Positions 32,327 through 41,408 are shown, counted from the first letter of the stretch. The stretch: 64,000 bases of DNA from Streptomyces tendae (GCF_014650435.1 NZ_BMUY01000010.1:1-64000), one strand, 5' to 3'. Made by a program: numbers and translations. The notes: generated by a model from the sequence alone, not told the origin.

Positions 32327-33379
32327 ATGAAGGCCGCACGGTTCCACGGCAAGGAAGACCTCCGTATCGAGGAGGTGCCCGAGCCCAGTCCGGGTCCGGG
32401 GCAGGTGAAGCTCCGCAACGCCTTCGCCGGCATCTGCGGTTCCGATCTCCACTTCTACTTCTACCCGGAGTCGCTGCCCTTCGACCTGGACCAGCCGCAT
32501 CCGCTCACCGGTGCCGCGCTGCCGCAGATTCTCGGTCACGAGTTCTCCGGCACCGTCGTCGAGGTGGGGGAGGGCGTGACGGACGTGCAGGTCGGCGACC
32601 TCGGTGCCGTCTATCCTCTGGCGGTCTCCTGCGGCGAGTGCGGGGCCTGCCGGAAGGGGCTGCCCTTCTCCTGCCGCCTCATGGGATCACTCGGGTCGAA
32701 CGTCGAGGGCGGCGGCCTGTCGGAGTTCACCGTCGTCGACGCGTCCAAGCTGCACCTGCTGCCGGACGGCGTGGACCTTCGGGCAGGGGCGCTGGTCGAA
32801 CCGATGGCGGTGGGCTGGCACGCCGTGTCGCGCAGCGGCGTGCAGGCCGGCGGCAGCGCGCTCGTCGCCGGGGCCGGGCCGGTCGGGATCGGCACCTGGT
32901 TCGCGCTCAAGGCCCGCGGTGTGGAGAAGGTGCTGGTGTCCGAGCCGAGTGCGGACCGCCGTGCCGTCATGGCCGCACTGGGCGCCCGGGTCGTCGATCC
33001 GGTGCACGAGGACCTCGCGGCCGCCGTCGCCGCGCTCACCGACGGTGACGGAGTGGACATCGCGGTGGACGCCGCGGGAGCGGGCCCGGCGATCACCTCC
33101 GCGCTGGCGGCGCTGGTCCCCGGCGGCCGTCTGGTGGTCGTCGCGCTCCACGAGCACCCGATGGACTTCCGGCCCACGCAGCTCATGATGGGCGAGACGG
33201 AGATCGTCGGAGCCGTCGGATACCGGCCCGAGGAGTTCGACGCGGTCATCACGGCCATGGCCGACGGGGTGTACGACACCACCGGCTGGGTGCAGGAGCT
33301 GCCGCTGGAGGGCATCGGGGACGCCCTCCACGCGCTGCGCGGCGGCGTCGGCGGGAAGGTCCTCCTGAAGGTCCGCTGA
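32327..33379 (+). CDS. Zinc-dependent alcohol dehydrogenase, butanediol/sorbitol dehydrogenase type
   Basis: 350 residues, medium-chain dehydrogenase/reductase. The catalytic zinc region is GICGSDLHF and GHEFSGTVVEVGEGV; the structural zinc loop CGECGACRKGLPFSC has four Cys; the NAD(P) fold has GAGPVGIG. The type with YYPESLPFDL-like insertion after the first zinc ligand and the overall order match 2,3-butanediol dehydrogenase. Exact substrate is not determined by sequence. Strong ribosome site GAGGAGGAG before the ATG. The gene's last codons form one arm of a long terminator hairpin. Confidence 0.88.
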   Translation: MKAARFHGKEDLRIEEVPEPSPGPGQVKLRNAFAGICGSDLHFYFYPESLPFDLDQPHPLTGAALPQILGHEFSGTVVEVGEGVTDVQVGDLGAVYPLAVSCGECGACRKGLPFSCRLMGSLGSNVEGGGLSEFTVVDASKLHLLPDGVDLRAGALVEPMAVGWHAVSRSGVQAGGSALVAGAGPVGIGTWFALKARGVEKVLVSEPSADRRAVMAALGARVVDPVHEDLAAAVAALTDGDGVDIAVDAAGAGPAITSALAALVPGGRLVVVALHEHPMDFRPTQLMMGETEIVGAVGYRPEEFDAVITAMADGVYDTTGWVQELPLEGIGDALHALRGGVGGKVLLKVR

Positions 33380-33397
33380 CCTTCAGGAGGACCTTCC
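33354..33397. terminator. Perfect 20-bp hairpin overlapping the dehydrogenase stop codon
   Basis: Arm 33354-33373 (inside the coding end) pairs perfectly with 33378-33397 around the four bases CGCT; the stop codon is at 33377-33379, so the left arm is translated. It is long enough to end transcription in either direction. Confidence 0.85.
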
Positions 33398-33402
33398 TCG
33401 AA

Positions 33403-33446
33403 ACGGTCCGGTACGGACGGCCGCGGGGTCGTCCGTACCGGACCGT
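33403..33446. repeat. Second perfect inverted repeat, 17-bp arms
   Basis: Arm 33403-33419 (ACGGTCCGGTACGGACG) pairs perfectly with 33430-33446 around a 10-base G/C-rich loop, only five bases after the first hairpin. It may be a second terminator, or an operator for the esterase gene that begins at 33605. Confidence 0.75.
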
Positions 33447-33604
33447 GGCATACCGCGGGGTGTGCGCGAACGTGCGCGAACGGCGGGGCACACGGCCCAG
33501 GACCGCAGCGTTCGGCGGTTCCCGGTGCGGCTCCCCGCGCAGGACGATGGGCTCACGCCGAGTCCAGGCGGCCCAGAGCAAGCAGTACAGATCATGGAGC
33601 CTCT

Positions 33605-34570
33605 ATGCCCGCCAGCCTTCCCCGACCGCCGTTCGACCCAGAGCTCGAGGCCGTCCTCGCGGCACTCGCCGACCAGATTCCGCCGACCCTGACCGCGGAC
33701 ATGATTCCGGACATGCGCATGTCGTCGCCGGCCGAGGTCACCGACGAGACGCTGGAGGCCGACGGCCTCACCCGGCACGACGTGACGATCCCCGGGTACC
33801 TGGGTGACGAGATCACAGTCTCGGTGATCGCCCGCGAGGACCACCGGGGACTCGGGCCGGGGGTCTACCACACGCACGGTGGAGGCATGGTCGCCGGCAA
33901 CCGGTTCTCCGGCCTGAGCCAGGCCCTCCCGTGGGTCGTCGAACACGATGCCGTACTCGTCACGGTCGACTACCGGCTCGCACCCGAGCACCCCGATCCC
34001 TACCCGGTCGAGGACTGCTACGCCGGACTGCTGTGGACCGTCGAGCACGCCCGGGACCTGGGCATGGACCCGGACAGGCTGATCATCGCCGGGCAGAGCG
34101 CCGGGGGAGGGATCGCCGCCGGCGTCACGCTGCTGGCACGGGACCGGCGGGGACCGCGCCTCGCCGGCCAGGTCCTCATCTACCCGATGCTCGACGACAG
34201 GGACCGCACGGTCTCCGTGGCCCAGTTCGAGGGCGTGGGTGTGTGGGACCGCGGGAGCAACCGCATGGGCTGGACCGCGCTCCTCGGCGAGCGACGCGGA
34301 ACCGACGACGTGTCGATCTACGCCGCCCCCGCCCGCGCCACCGACCTCACGGGGCTGCCGCCCGCGTTCATCGACTGCGGCTCGGCCGAGGTCTTCCGGG
34401 ACGAGGACGTCGCCTACGCCACGGCCCTGTGGCACGCGGGCGTCCAGGCCGAACTGCACATCTGGCCTGGCGGCTTCCACGGTTTCGACCTGACCGCACC
34501 CCACACCGCCCTCGCGCACGCCATGACGGCCGCGCGCAACGCCTGGGTCGCCCGCACACTCGGATCCTGA
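33605..34570 (+). CDS. HSL-family alpha/beta hydrolase (esterase)
   Basis: 321 residues. Hormone-sensitive-lipase-type esterase: oxyanion motif HTHGGGMVAG, nucleophile Ser in AGQSAGGG, acid residue near EVFRDEDVAYA, and catalytic His in PGGFHGFD. No signal peptide, so it should act in the cytoplasm on short acyl esters. ATG with GGAG seven bases upstream. It precedes a regulator gene by 52 bases and could be co-transcribed with it. Confidence 0.9.
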   Translation: MPASLPRPPFDPELEAVLAALADQIPPTLTADMIPDMRMSSPAEVTDETLEADGLTRHDVTIPGYLGDEITVSVIAREDHRGLGPGVYHTHGGGMVAGNRFSGLSQALPWVVEHDAVLVTVDYRLAPEHPDPYPVEDCYAGLLWTVEHARDLGMDPDRLIIAGQSAGGGIAAGVTLLARDRRGPRLAGQVLIYPMLDDRDRTVSVAQFEGVGVWDRGSNRMGWTALLGERRGTDDVSIYAAPARATDLTGLPPAFIDCGSAEVFRDEDVAYATALWHAGVQAELHIWPGGFHGFDLTAPHTALAHAMTAARNAWVARTLGS

Positions 34571-34622
34571 GGCGAGGTCCCCGGTCCTCGGTAAGCTGGG
34601 GAGAAGGTGCGAAGGAGCGCAG

Positions 34623-35627
34623 GTGCACCAGTTGGTCGGACGACTGAACTCACTCGACCCGCAGGCGGGCGAAACGCTGCGGATCGTGTCGTACTTCGAC
34701 GTCCTCATCACCCGGGGCGCCGGACTCGACGGACTCCTGCGCGGCGCCGCGGTCCTCTCCGGCACGGTCGCCGGTGCGCAGATCCGGGGGCGCGTGACCC
34801 GGCGCGACCCGGACGGACACCCGGTCACCGGCCACGCCGCTGGCCGGCGGCACGGTTCCCGCAGGTCCCACGCCGACTGGGTGGTGTGGCTGGAGCGGGA
34901 CGGGGAGCCGGGACCCGACGACGAGATGATCGTGGAGCGGCTCGCCCTGGGGGTGGAGCTGCTCGACGCCCGCCGCAGTCCCGAGCGCGGCATCGACGCC
35001 GTCGTCGACCGGACCCGCACCGTCGCCGAGCGCACCGCGCTCCTCGCCGAGCGCCGGATCGACCCGGCGGCGCGGGTGCGCGTCCTGGCCACCCCGGCGG
35101 ACGCCCCCGAGATCGGCGAGGCCCCCTCCGCGATCGTGCCGACCCGGTACGGACTCCTGAGGGCCACCCTCGACCTCGCGGGCACCGTCCGCCGCCCGCC
35201 GGAACCTGTCGGGTTCGGAACCCGGGTACGAGCCGACCGGGCCCCCGAGTCCTGGGAGGCGGCGGTCGTCGCGCTCCGGCTGACGGACGCCTCCACACCG
35301 GCCGTCGACGCGGCGGACCTGGGAGCGATGCTCCTGCTCGCCCAGACCTACGACCCGGAGCACCCGCACGAGGACGTGCGCGTCCTCGCCCGCCTCGACC
35401 AGCGCTCCGCCGACGTGCTCCGCACCCTGGTGGAGGCCGACAGCGTCCGCTCCGCGGCGGCCGAGCTGGGCATGCACCACTCCACCGTGCAGGCCCGCCA
35501 CGAAGCACTGACCCACACCCTGGGCTACGACCCGCGCAGCACCGTCGGCAGGATGCGCTACATCGCCGCCGCCCTGCTGCTGCGCCTCACCGACCCCGCC
35601 ACCGCGGCACGCCCCGGGCACGCGTAG
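34623..35627 (+). CDS. PucR/CdaR-like transcriptional regulator with C-terminal HTH
   Basis: 334 residues from a GTG with AAGGAG just upstream. The C-terminal 60 residues form a helix-turn-helix of the PucR/CdaR kind (LRTLVEADSVRSAAAELG, MHHSTVQARHEAL, then RMRYIAAALLLRL). The N-terminal 270 residues have no domain I recognise. The preceding esterase may be its target or partner. Ligand unknown. Confidence 0.75.
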   Translation: MHQLVGRLNSLDPQAGETLRIVSYFDVLITRGAGLDGLLRGAAVLSGTVAGAQIRGRVTRRDPDGHPVTGHAAGRRHGSRRSHADWVVWLERDGEPGPDDEMIVERLALGVELLDARRSPERGIDAVVDRTRTVAERTALLAERRIDPAARVRVLATPADAPEIGEAPSAIVPTRYGLLRATLDLAGTVRRPPEPVGFGTRVRADRAPESWEAAVVALRLTDASTPAVDAADLGAMLLLAQTYDPEHPHEDVRVLARLDQRSADVLRTLVEADSVRSAAAELGMHHSTVQARHEALTHTLGYDPRSTVGRMRYIAAALLLRLTDPATAARPGHA

Positions 35628-35681
35628 CCGGTCCTCACCACCGTTCAGCGGGGAGAGTACCGGGGTGCCTCGTTCACACTG

Positions 35682-36188
35682 CTAGGTCAGGACCATCCAT
35701 CGTCGGCCGTCGAGCAGTTCCCGCGCCGCGTCGAGGTGGCCGGCGCGGCAGGCGGTCTCGGTGATGACGTGCAGCACGACGTCCCGCAGGGTGTGAAGGT
35801 GCGGCTCGCCGAAGAGGTGGTGGGGCCACCAGACCAGGGGAGCGTCCGCAGCGGTGGTGCTGATGACGGTGTCCGTGTGGGCGGCCTCCGCGCGGTATCG
35901 GTCGAGGATCTCACCAGCATGGACCTCTGGCCCCACCTCCCACGCGTCACCGTCATCACCCAGGGACTTGATGACCTCTTCGTCGCCGACGGCCACCGCG
36001 CGGAACCAGAACCGCTCGACGTCGAGGGTGGGATGCTGGACGAGGGCGAGGCAGTTCCATCCGGACGGCAGCACGGGTCGGCGCAGCGCATCGCGGTCGA
36101 GGCCGTCGAGTATCCCGAGGACGTGGCGGCGCTGCCCCTGCAGGAACGACAGGAGTGCCCTGGTCTCAGTGCTCGGCGCTGTCGTCAC
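35682..36188 (-). CDS. DinB/DUF664 family protein
   Basis: 168 residues, a four-helix-bundle DinB-like protein. His residues in LVQHPTLDVERFW, TLRDVVLHVITETA and RAGHLDAARELL could form the usual metal site. The ending RAGHLDAARELLDG is typical of the actinobacterial DUF664 group. Members may act as mycothiol-dependent thiol transferases; the reaction here is not known. GTG start at 36186-36188 with GGGAGA upstream; a longer GTG/ATG frame to 36248 is possible. Confidence 0.85.
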   Translation of the reverse strand: MTTAPSTETRALLSFLQGQRRHVLGILDGLDRDALRRPVLPSGWNCLALVQHPTLDVERFWFRAVAVGDEEVIKSLGDDGDAWEVGPEVHAGEILDRYRAEAAHTDTVISTTAADAPLVWWPHHLFGEPHLHTLRDVVLHVITETACRAGHLDAARELLDGRRWMVLT

Positions 36189-36380
36189 GGGGCAATCTCC
36201 CAGATGCGGCCGGTGAAGAGGGTGATCGCGCTGATGCCCGTGGGTCATGAGGGGGTGCTGGCCGTTTCTGTTGTCACAGCTACGAAGGATCTACGAGCGG
36301 GAGAGCCGGGTACAGAGGCCGGATCGAGCGAACCCCTCGTTCATGGTTGATGGAAAGGGCAGTCCGCTGCTGAGCGCAGT

Positions 36381-36411
36381 CCGGGTCGCCGTAGGTGCGG
36401 TGGCGACCCGG
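36381..36411. terminator. Terminator of xlnA
   Basis: CCGGGTCGCC at 36381-36390 pairs perfectly with 36402-36411 across an 11-base loop, 20 bases beyond the left-reading xylanase stop codon. Confidence 0.7.
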
Positions 36412-36430
36412 GATCGTGGGCGCTGGCGCG

Positions 36431-37864
36431 TCAGGTGCGGGTCCAGCGCTGGTTGGCGCCGTTCGAGCAGGAGTAGAGCTGAACCTGGGTGCCGTTGGCG
36501 GTGCCGCTCCCGACGGCGTCGAGGCAGAGACCGGACTGGACGCCGACGATGGATCCGTCGGAGTTGAGGCGCCACTTCTGGTTGTCGCCGCCCCAGCAGC
36601 TGTAGATCTGGACCTTGGTGCCGTTGCCGCTGCCGGCGGCGTCCAGGCACTTGTCGCCGTAGACCCTCAGCTCGCCGGCGTCGGTGTACGCCCACTGCTG
36701 ATTGGTGCCGCTGTGGCAGTCCCACAGCTGGAGCTGGGTGCCGTCGGAGGTACTGGCATTGGGCACGTCCAGGCAGCGGCCCGAGCCGACGCCCTTGATC
36801 TGTCCCCCGTCCGCAGGGGGCTCCGAGGAGTCGCCGCCGTTGAGTGCGTCGAGGACGGCGGTGTACGCGGCCTTCTTGCTGCCGTCGTTGTTGAACAGCA
36901 ACGGCGTCTGCTCCGACCGCCAGGAGTCGCTGTCACGCACACCCCAGACCGTGATGCCGAGGCAGCGCGACACGGCCAGGCAGTCGTTGGTCACGTTGGC
37001 GTAGGTCGAGGCCGGGGCGCCCTGGATGTCGAGTTCGGTGATGGCCACGTCGACGCCGAGGGCGGCGAAGTTCTGCAGGGTGGTGCGGAAGTTGCTGTCG
37101 TAGGGGCTGCCGCTGTTGAAGTGCGACTGGAAGCCGACGCAGTCGATCGGCACGCCGCGCGACTTGAAGTCCCGCACCATGTTGTACATGGCCTGGGTCT
37201 TGGCCCAGGTCCAGTTCTCGACGTTGTAGTCGTTGTAGCAGAGCTTGGCGGACGGGTCGGCGGCGCGCGCGGTGCGGAAGGCGACCTCGATCCAGTCGTT
37301 GCCGGTGCGTTGCAGGTTGGAGTCCCGCCGGGCTCCCGAACTGCCGTCGGCGAACGCCTCGTTCACGACGTCCCACTGCACGATCTTGCCCTTGTAGTGG
37401 GCCATCACACCGTTGATGTGGTCGATCATCGCCTGGCGCAGTGCGCTGCCGCTGAGGCTCTGCATCCAGCCGGGCTGCTGGGAGTGCCAGGCCAGGGTGT
37501 GGCCGCGGACCTGCTTGCCGTTCTGCACGGCCCAGTTGTAGACGCGGTCGGCGGCGGAGAAGTTGAACTGACCCCGCTGCGGCTCGGTGGCGTCGATCTT
37601 CATCTCGTTCTCGGCCGTCACCATGTTGAACTCGCGTGCCGCGATCGACGTGTACGCCGAGTCGCCGAGCTTGCCCGAGGCGATCGCGGTGCCGAAGTAG
37701 CGCCCGCTCTGCGCCGCCGCGGCACCGAGCGTGCTCTCGGCGGCGTGGGCGGGCGGCGGCGCCACCAGTGCGGTGGCCGTGCCGAGGACGCCGACGGCCA
37801 GCGCCAGCAGCAGACCGCGCGCCTTCCGGCGGATGTCGGGTCTGGGAAGGGCGTACGAGCCCAT
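36431..37864 (-). CDS. xlnA: Secreted GH10 endo-beta-1,4-xylanase with CBM13
   Basis: 477 residues, the same length as Streptomyces lividans XlnA and, from memory, nearly identical to it over the catalytic domain. Signal peptide 1 to about 41, with twin Arg in DIRRKARG and cleavage after AHA. Residues about 42-345 are a GH10 barrel: acid/base Glu in WDVVNEAF and nucleophile Glu in ITELDIQG. A GGDSSEPPADGG linker leads to a ricin-type CBM13 with three repeats marked by NQQWA, NQKWR and NQRWT. It hydrolyses xylan outside the cell. It is divergent from abfB and shares two palindromic operators with it. Confidence 0.97.
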   Translation of the reverse strand: MGSYALPRPDIRRKARGLLLALAVGVLGTATALVAPPPAHAAESTLGAAAAQSGRYFGTAIASGKLGDSAYTSIAAREFNMVTAENEMKIDATEPQRGQFNFSAADRVYNWAVQNGKQVRGHTLAWHSQQPGWMQSLSGSALRQAMIDHINGVMAHYKGKIVQWDVVNEAFADGSSGARRDSNLQRTGNDWIEVAFRTARAADPSAKLCYNDYNVENWTWAKTQAMYNMVRDFKSRGVPIDCVGFQSHFNSGSPYDSNFRTTLQNFAALGVDVAITELDIQGAPASTYANVTNDCLAVSRCLGITVWGVRDSDSWRSEQTPLLFNNDGSKKAAYTAVLDALNGGDSSEPPADGGQIKGVGSGRCLDVPNASTSDGTQLQLWDCHSGTNQQWAYTDAGELRVYGDKCLDAAGSGNGTKVQIYSCWGGDNQKWRLNSDGSIVGVQSGLCLDAVGSGTANGTQVQLYSCSNGANQRWTRT

Positions 37865-38073
37865 GACTGTGCCTCCAAGGTAGGGGTCACGGAGGGACTG
37901 GAGCGCAGGGACGTGCCTGGTCCGCAACCCCTGCGGGCCGGGCGGGGGTGCCATCACCGCCGCCCTGCGGACCTGTTCGGTATACCGATCTGCGGCCGGT
38001 TTCCCAGACAGGAATGATTGAGCGTTGACGATGCTCGGTCAATACTTCTGCCGAAAAGAATTCAGTCATTGTT

Positions 38074-38084
38074 CGAAAGTTTCG
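38074..38084. promoter_or_regulatory. Xylanolytic operator box 1
   Basis: Perfect 11-bp palindrome CGAAAGTTTCG in the xlnA/abfB divergent region. Confidence 0.7.
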
Positions 38085-38149
38085 GCGATGAATGGCCTGG
38101 ATCTGGCGGGATTCTCCGTGACGTGCAGTGTTGCTCAGGGCCGCTTCTT

Positions 38150-38160
38150 TGAAAGTTTCG
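38150..38160. promoter_or_regulatory. Xylanolytic operator box 2
   Basis: TGAAAGTTTCG, one mismatch from box 1; nearer to abfB. Confidence 0.65.
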
Positions 38161-38319
38161 GAGTGAAGGTGATGCGCGCGAGGGGTGTTGACGGCGTTCC
38201 CCGGTTCCCTATGATGCGGAGCGCTCGACACCTCGACCGATGTTCGACATTGCGAACGTCCTGCGTCGCTCGCTCTCTTGCCCGGCAAGGAACCACCCAC
38301 CCGAACTGAGGGAGTTCCC

Positions 38320-39753
38320 ATGCACAGAGGAAGCTTCAGCCGCGGGCACACGTCCGCGGCGCTCGCCGCCGCGGTCGCGGCTCTGGCCGCGTTGGCCGCA
38401 TTGGCCGCGATGCTCGTCGCCGCCCCGGCCCAGGCAGCCACCAGTGGCGCCCTGCGCGGTGCCGGTTCCGACCGGTGTCTCGATGTGCTGGGCGGCAGCC
38501 AGACCGACGGCACGCTCCTGCAGATGTACGACTGCTGGGGCGGTGCCAACCAGCAGTGGACGTCGACGGACACGCTCCAGCTCACCGTGTACGGCAACAA
38601 GTGCCTGGACGTTCCGGGGCACGCGACCGCGCCCGGTACGCGGGTGCAGATCTGGTCCTGCTCCGGCGGCGCGAACCAGCAGTGGCGGGTGAACTCCGAC
38701 GGCACGGTCGTCGGCGTGGAGTCCGGGCTGTGCCTGGAGGCCGCGGGCGCCGGTACGGCCAACGGCACGGCGGTGCGGATCGGAACGTGCGACGGCGGCA
38801 GCAACCAGAAGTGGACCGGCCTGACCGGTACGCCGCCGACGGACGGCACGTGCGCGCTGCCGTCGACGTACCGGTGGTCCTCGACGGGCGTCCTGGCGCA
38901 GCCGAAGAGCGGGTGGGTCGCGCTGAAGGACTTCACCACGGTGACGCACAACGGCAAGCACCTGGTCTACGGATCGACCTCGTCGGGCTCGTCGTACGGC
39001 TCGATGGCGTTCGGCCCCTTCACCAACTGGTCGGACATGGCGTCGGCCGGCCAGAACGCGATGAACCAGGCCGCGGTGGCGCCCACGCTGTTCTACTTCG
39101 CGCCCAAGAACATCTGGGTGCTGGCGTACCAGTGGGGTGCGTGGCCCTTCATCTACCGCACGTCGAGCGACCCCACCGACCCCAACGGCTGGTCCGCTCC
39201 GCAGCCGCTGTTCACCGGGAGCATCTCCGGCTCCGACACCGGCCCGATCGACCAGACACTGATCGCCGACGGCCAGAACATGTACCTGTTCTTCGCCGGT
39301 GACAACGGCAAGATCTACCGGGCGAGCATGCCGATCGGGAACTTCCCGGGCAACTTCGGCTCCTCGTACACGACGATCATGAGCGACACGAAGGCCAACC
39401 TGTTCGAGGCCGTCCAGGTCTACAAGGTCCAGGGCCAGAACCAGTACCTCATGATCGTCGAGGCGATGGGCGCGAACGGGCGCTACTTCCGCTCGTTCAC
39501 GGCCTCCAGTCTGAGCGGCTCGTGGACCCCGCAGGCCGCCAGTGAGGGCAACCCCTTCGCGGGCAAGGCCAACAGCGGTGCCACCTGGACCAACGACATC
39601 AGCCACGGCGACCTGGTCCGCGACAACCCCGACCAGACCATGACCGTCGACCCCTGCAACCTGCAGTTTCTCTACCAGGGCAAGTCCCCGAACGCGGGCG
39701 GGGACTACAACTCGCTGCCGTGGCGGCCGGGTGTCCTCACCCTGCGGCGCTGA
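38320..39753 (+). CDS. abfB: Secreted GH62 alpha-L-arabinofuranosidase with N-terminal CBM13
   Basis: 477 residues. Signal peptide 1 to about 45 (long Ala/Leu core, cleavage after AQA). A ricin-type CBM13 follows (about 46-175; repeats with NQQWTS, NQQWRV and NQKWTG). After a TPPTDGT linker comes the GH62 domain (about 185-477), which removes arabinose side chains from arabinoxylan; GWVALKDFT and the Glu of NLFEAVQVYK belong to its active site. S. coelicolor/S. lividans have an enzyme of this design. ATG at 38320 preceded by GAGGGAG. It works together with the divergent xylanase. Confidence 0.95.
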   Translation: MHRGSFSRGHTSAALAAAVAALAALAALAAMLVAAPAQAATSGALRGAGSDRCLDVLGGSQTDGTLLQMYDCWGGANQQWTSTDTLQLTVYGNKCLDVPGHATAPGTRVQIWSCSGGANQQWRVNSDGTVVGVESGLCLEAAGAGTANGTAVRIGTCDGGSNQKWTGLTGTPPTDGTCALPSTYRWSSTGVLAQPKSGWVALKDFTTVTHNGKHLVYGSTSSGSSYGSMAFGPFTNWSDMASAGQNAMNQAAVAPTLFYFAPKNIWVLAYQWGAWPFIYRTSSDPTDPNGWSAPQPLFTGSISGSDTGPIDQTLIADGQNMYLFFAGDNGKIYRASMPIGNFPGNFGSSYTTIMSDTKANLFEAVQVYKVQGQNQYLMIVEAMGANGRYFRSFTASSLSGSWTPQAASEGNPFAGKANSGATWTNDISHGDLVRDNPDQTMTVDPCNLQFLYQGKSPNAGGDYNSLPWRPGVLTLRR

Positions 39754-39764
39754 CCTTCCACGAC

Positions 39765-39827
39765 GCACCGCGACCGTGACGCGGTGCTGCTTGCGGCACG
39801 CCGGCGTCCCCGTCGGGGGCGCCGGCG
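39765..39827. terminator. Two hairpins between convergent abfB and ridA-like gene
   Basis: GCACCGC at 39765-39771 pairs with 39781-39787, and CGCCGGCG at 39799-39806 pairs with 39820-39827, the second extended by an inner CCCC/GGGG stem. They end the abfB transcript and probably the opposing one. Confidence 0.7.
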
Positions 39828-39840
39828 GAAGCCGTGCGTG

Positions 39841-40236
39841 TCAGTCGACGGCGGTGCCCTCCAGCTCGACCAGCTGACCGGGAACGGCCAGACGCGTCAC
39901 GCCGAGCATGGTGGTGGCCGGTGCGACGCCGGCCGCGCCCAGCCTGCCCGCCAGTACGCCGTAGTGCTGGAAGAGCAGGTCGACGTCGGTCGTGTAGACG
40001 TTCAGCCGGACGAGGTTCGTCAGCGACATGTCCGCCTCGGCGAGCACCGCCTCGACGTTGTCGACGGCCAGCGCGAGCTGCGCGGCCATGTCGCCGTCGT
40101 GCTCGGGCCTGCCTTCCTTGCTCATCGCCGTCTGGCCGGAGAGGTACAGGGTGCGCGCGTGCCCGGAGACGACCTCGCCCTGGTTGAATCCCATCTCGAC
40201 CGACCACGACACCGGGTTGACCGCATTGCGTTCCAT
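39841..40236 (-). CDS. RidA (YjgF/YER057c) family protein
   Basis: 131 residues. The RidA fold is recognisable from LYLSGQTAMSKEGRPEHDGD, DNVEAVLAEADMSLTNLVRL and the C-terminal LVELEGTAVD. RidA proteins hydrolyse reactive enamine/imine intermediates; the key Arg usually found late in the sequence (in an RAA-V-PVE-type motif) is not evident (TRLAVPGQLVELE), so this may be a non-deaminase subgroup. ATG at 40234-40236 with a GGAGCAGGCGG site. Divergent from the WYL regulator, which may control it. Confidence 0.88.
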   Translation of the reverse strand: MERNAVNPVSWSVEMGFNQGEVVSGHARTLYLSGQTAMSKEGRPEHDGDMAAQLALAVDNVEAVLAEADMSLTNLVRLNVYTTDVDLLFQHYGVLAGRLGAAGVAPATTMLGVTRLAVPGQLVELEGTAVD

Positions 40237-40360
40237 TTGGCCGCCTGCTCCGTTCGGTTGACTGACACCGTGCACGCTCGCGCCCCGGCAACAGCGGGGC
40301 TCTCGCGTCGTGTGACGAACCCTGCCAAGAAAACGTGACATCTTCGGTCATGTATTTGGC

Positions 40361-40366
40361 TAGGGT
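40361..40366 (+). promoter_or_regulatory. -10 box of a probably leaderless promoter
   Basis: TAGGGT ends six bases before the ATG of the WYL regulator at 40373, and no ribosome site is present in between, so transcription likely starts at or next to the A of the start codon. Confidence 0.5.
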
Positions 40367-40372
40367 TTCCCC

Positions 40373-41344
40373 ATGCGCGCCGACCGGTTGGTTTCCCTGG
40401 TGCTGTTGCTGCGTCAGCGAGGCCGGACGACCGCGGAGACGCTCGCCCGCGAGCTCGAGGTCTCGACCCGGACGGTGCTGCGTGACATGGAGGCACTCTC
40501 CGCGGCGGGGGTCCCGGTCTACGCGGAGCGAGGGCGACACGGCGGGTTCGCGCTGCTGCCGGACTTCCGGACGGCACTCACCGGCCTGAACCACGACGAG
40601 GCGCTCGCCCTCGTGGTCGCCGGATCACGGCGCGGTGCGCAGTTGTTCGGTCTGGGATCGGCGCTCGCCTCGGCCGTGCTGAAAGTCGTCGACGCCCTGC
40701 CCGACGCGCTGCGTGACACCGCCGCCGGAGCGGCGCAGCGGCTGCTCATCGACCCCGAGACCGATCTCCTCTCGCGCCGGGTGGCCCCCGAGGAGGTCTG
40801 CGACTCCATCGCCACCGAGGTCCGGAGCGCGGTGTTCGCCGGGCACAGACTGCGCATCCACTACGAGGCCGTGGGCCGGCCCCCGCAGTGGCGCACGGTG
40901 GACCCGGTCGGGCTGGTCACCGTCAGGGACCAGGGCTACCTGCTGGCCAAACGGGGCACCGAGGACCGCACCTACCGACTGAGCCGCATCCTGTCAGCGG
41001 AGGAACTCGACGAACCCGCGCGGCGGTCGGACACGGTCGACCTCGACCGGGCCTGGCGCGAACGCAACGTGCGGTTCAGGACCGGCGGTGACAACACCGC
41101 CGTGGTGGTGCGCCTGGACCCCGCGCGGCGGGAGGACCTGGTCGCCACCGCCCTGGCGGTCCGCGAGGAGGAGACCGACGAGGACGGCCGGCTCCGGGTG
41201 CACGTCGTCTTCCAGGACGCGCGGCACGCCGAATGGGCACTGTGGCAGCACGCCGCGTACGCGGAGGTGGAGGCTCCGCAGTGGCTGCGCACCTCCCTCC
41301 ACGACCGCGCGGCGCTGATCGCGGCCCGCTACGCGCCACCGTGA
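40373..41344 (+). CDS. HTH/WYL-domain transcriptional regulator
   Basis: 323 residues of the YafY/PafC-like family. An N-terminal DeoR-type helix-turn-helix (about 2-55: TTAETLARELEVSTRTVLRD) is followed by a WYL-type domain (IHYEAVGRPPQWRTVDPVGLV then YLLAKRGTEDRTYRLSRI) and a C-terminal WCX extension. Ligand unknown. It is divergent from the RidA-like gene over 136 bases, the usual arrangement for a regulator and its target. Confidence 0.9.
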   Translation: MRADRLVSLVLLLRQRGRTTAETLARELEVSTRTVLRDMEALSAAGVPVYAERGRHGGFALLPDFRTALTGLNHDEALALVVAGSRRGAQLFGLGSALASAVLKVVDALPDALRDTAAGAAQRLLIDPETDLLSRRVAPEEVCDSIATEVRSAVFAGHRLRIHYEAVGRPPQWRTVDPVGLVTVRDQGYLLAKRGTEDRTYRLSRILSAEELDEPARRSDTVDLDRAWRERNVRFRTGGDNTAVVVRLDPARREDLVATALAVREEETDEDGRLRVHVVFQDARHAEWALWQHAAYAEVEAPQWLRTSLHDRAALIAARYAPP

Positions 41345-41408
41345 GTGAGCGGCCGTTCTCGACGACGTCACCGGGAACCTCCCGCCGGGTGCCGGACACG
41401 TACGAGGT

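Larger units (their letters stand above)
37865..38319. promoter_or_regulatory. Shared divergent control region of xlnA and abfB
   Basis: 455 bases without a gene between the divergent xylanase and arabinofuranosidase genes. It contains a perfect palindrome CGAAAGTTTCG at 38074-38084 and a one-mismatch copy TGAAAGTTTCG at 38150-38160, 76 bases apart. These match the CGAA-N-TTCG-type boxes described in Streptomyces xylanase promoters (established knowledge, from memory). They most likely bind a LacI-type xylan repressor that controls both genes. Confidence 0.75.
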
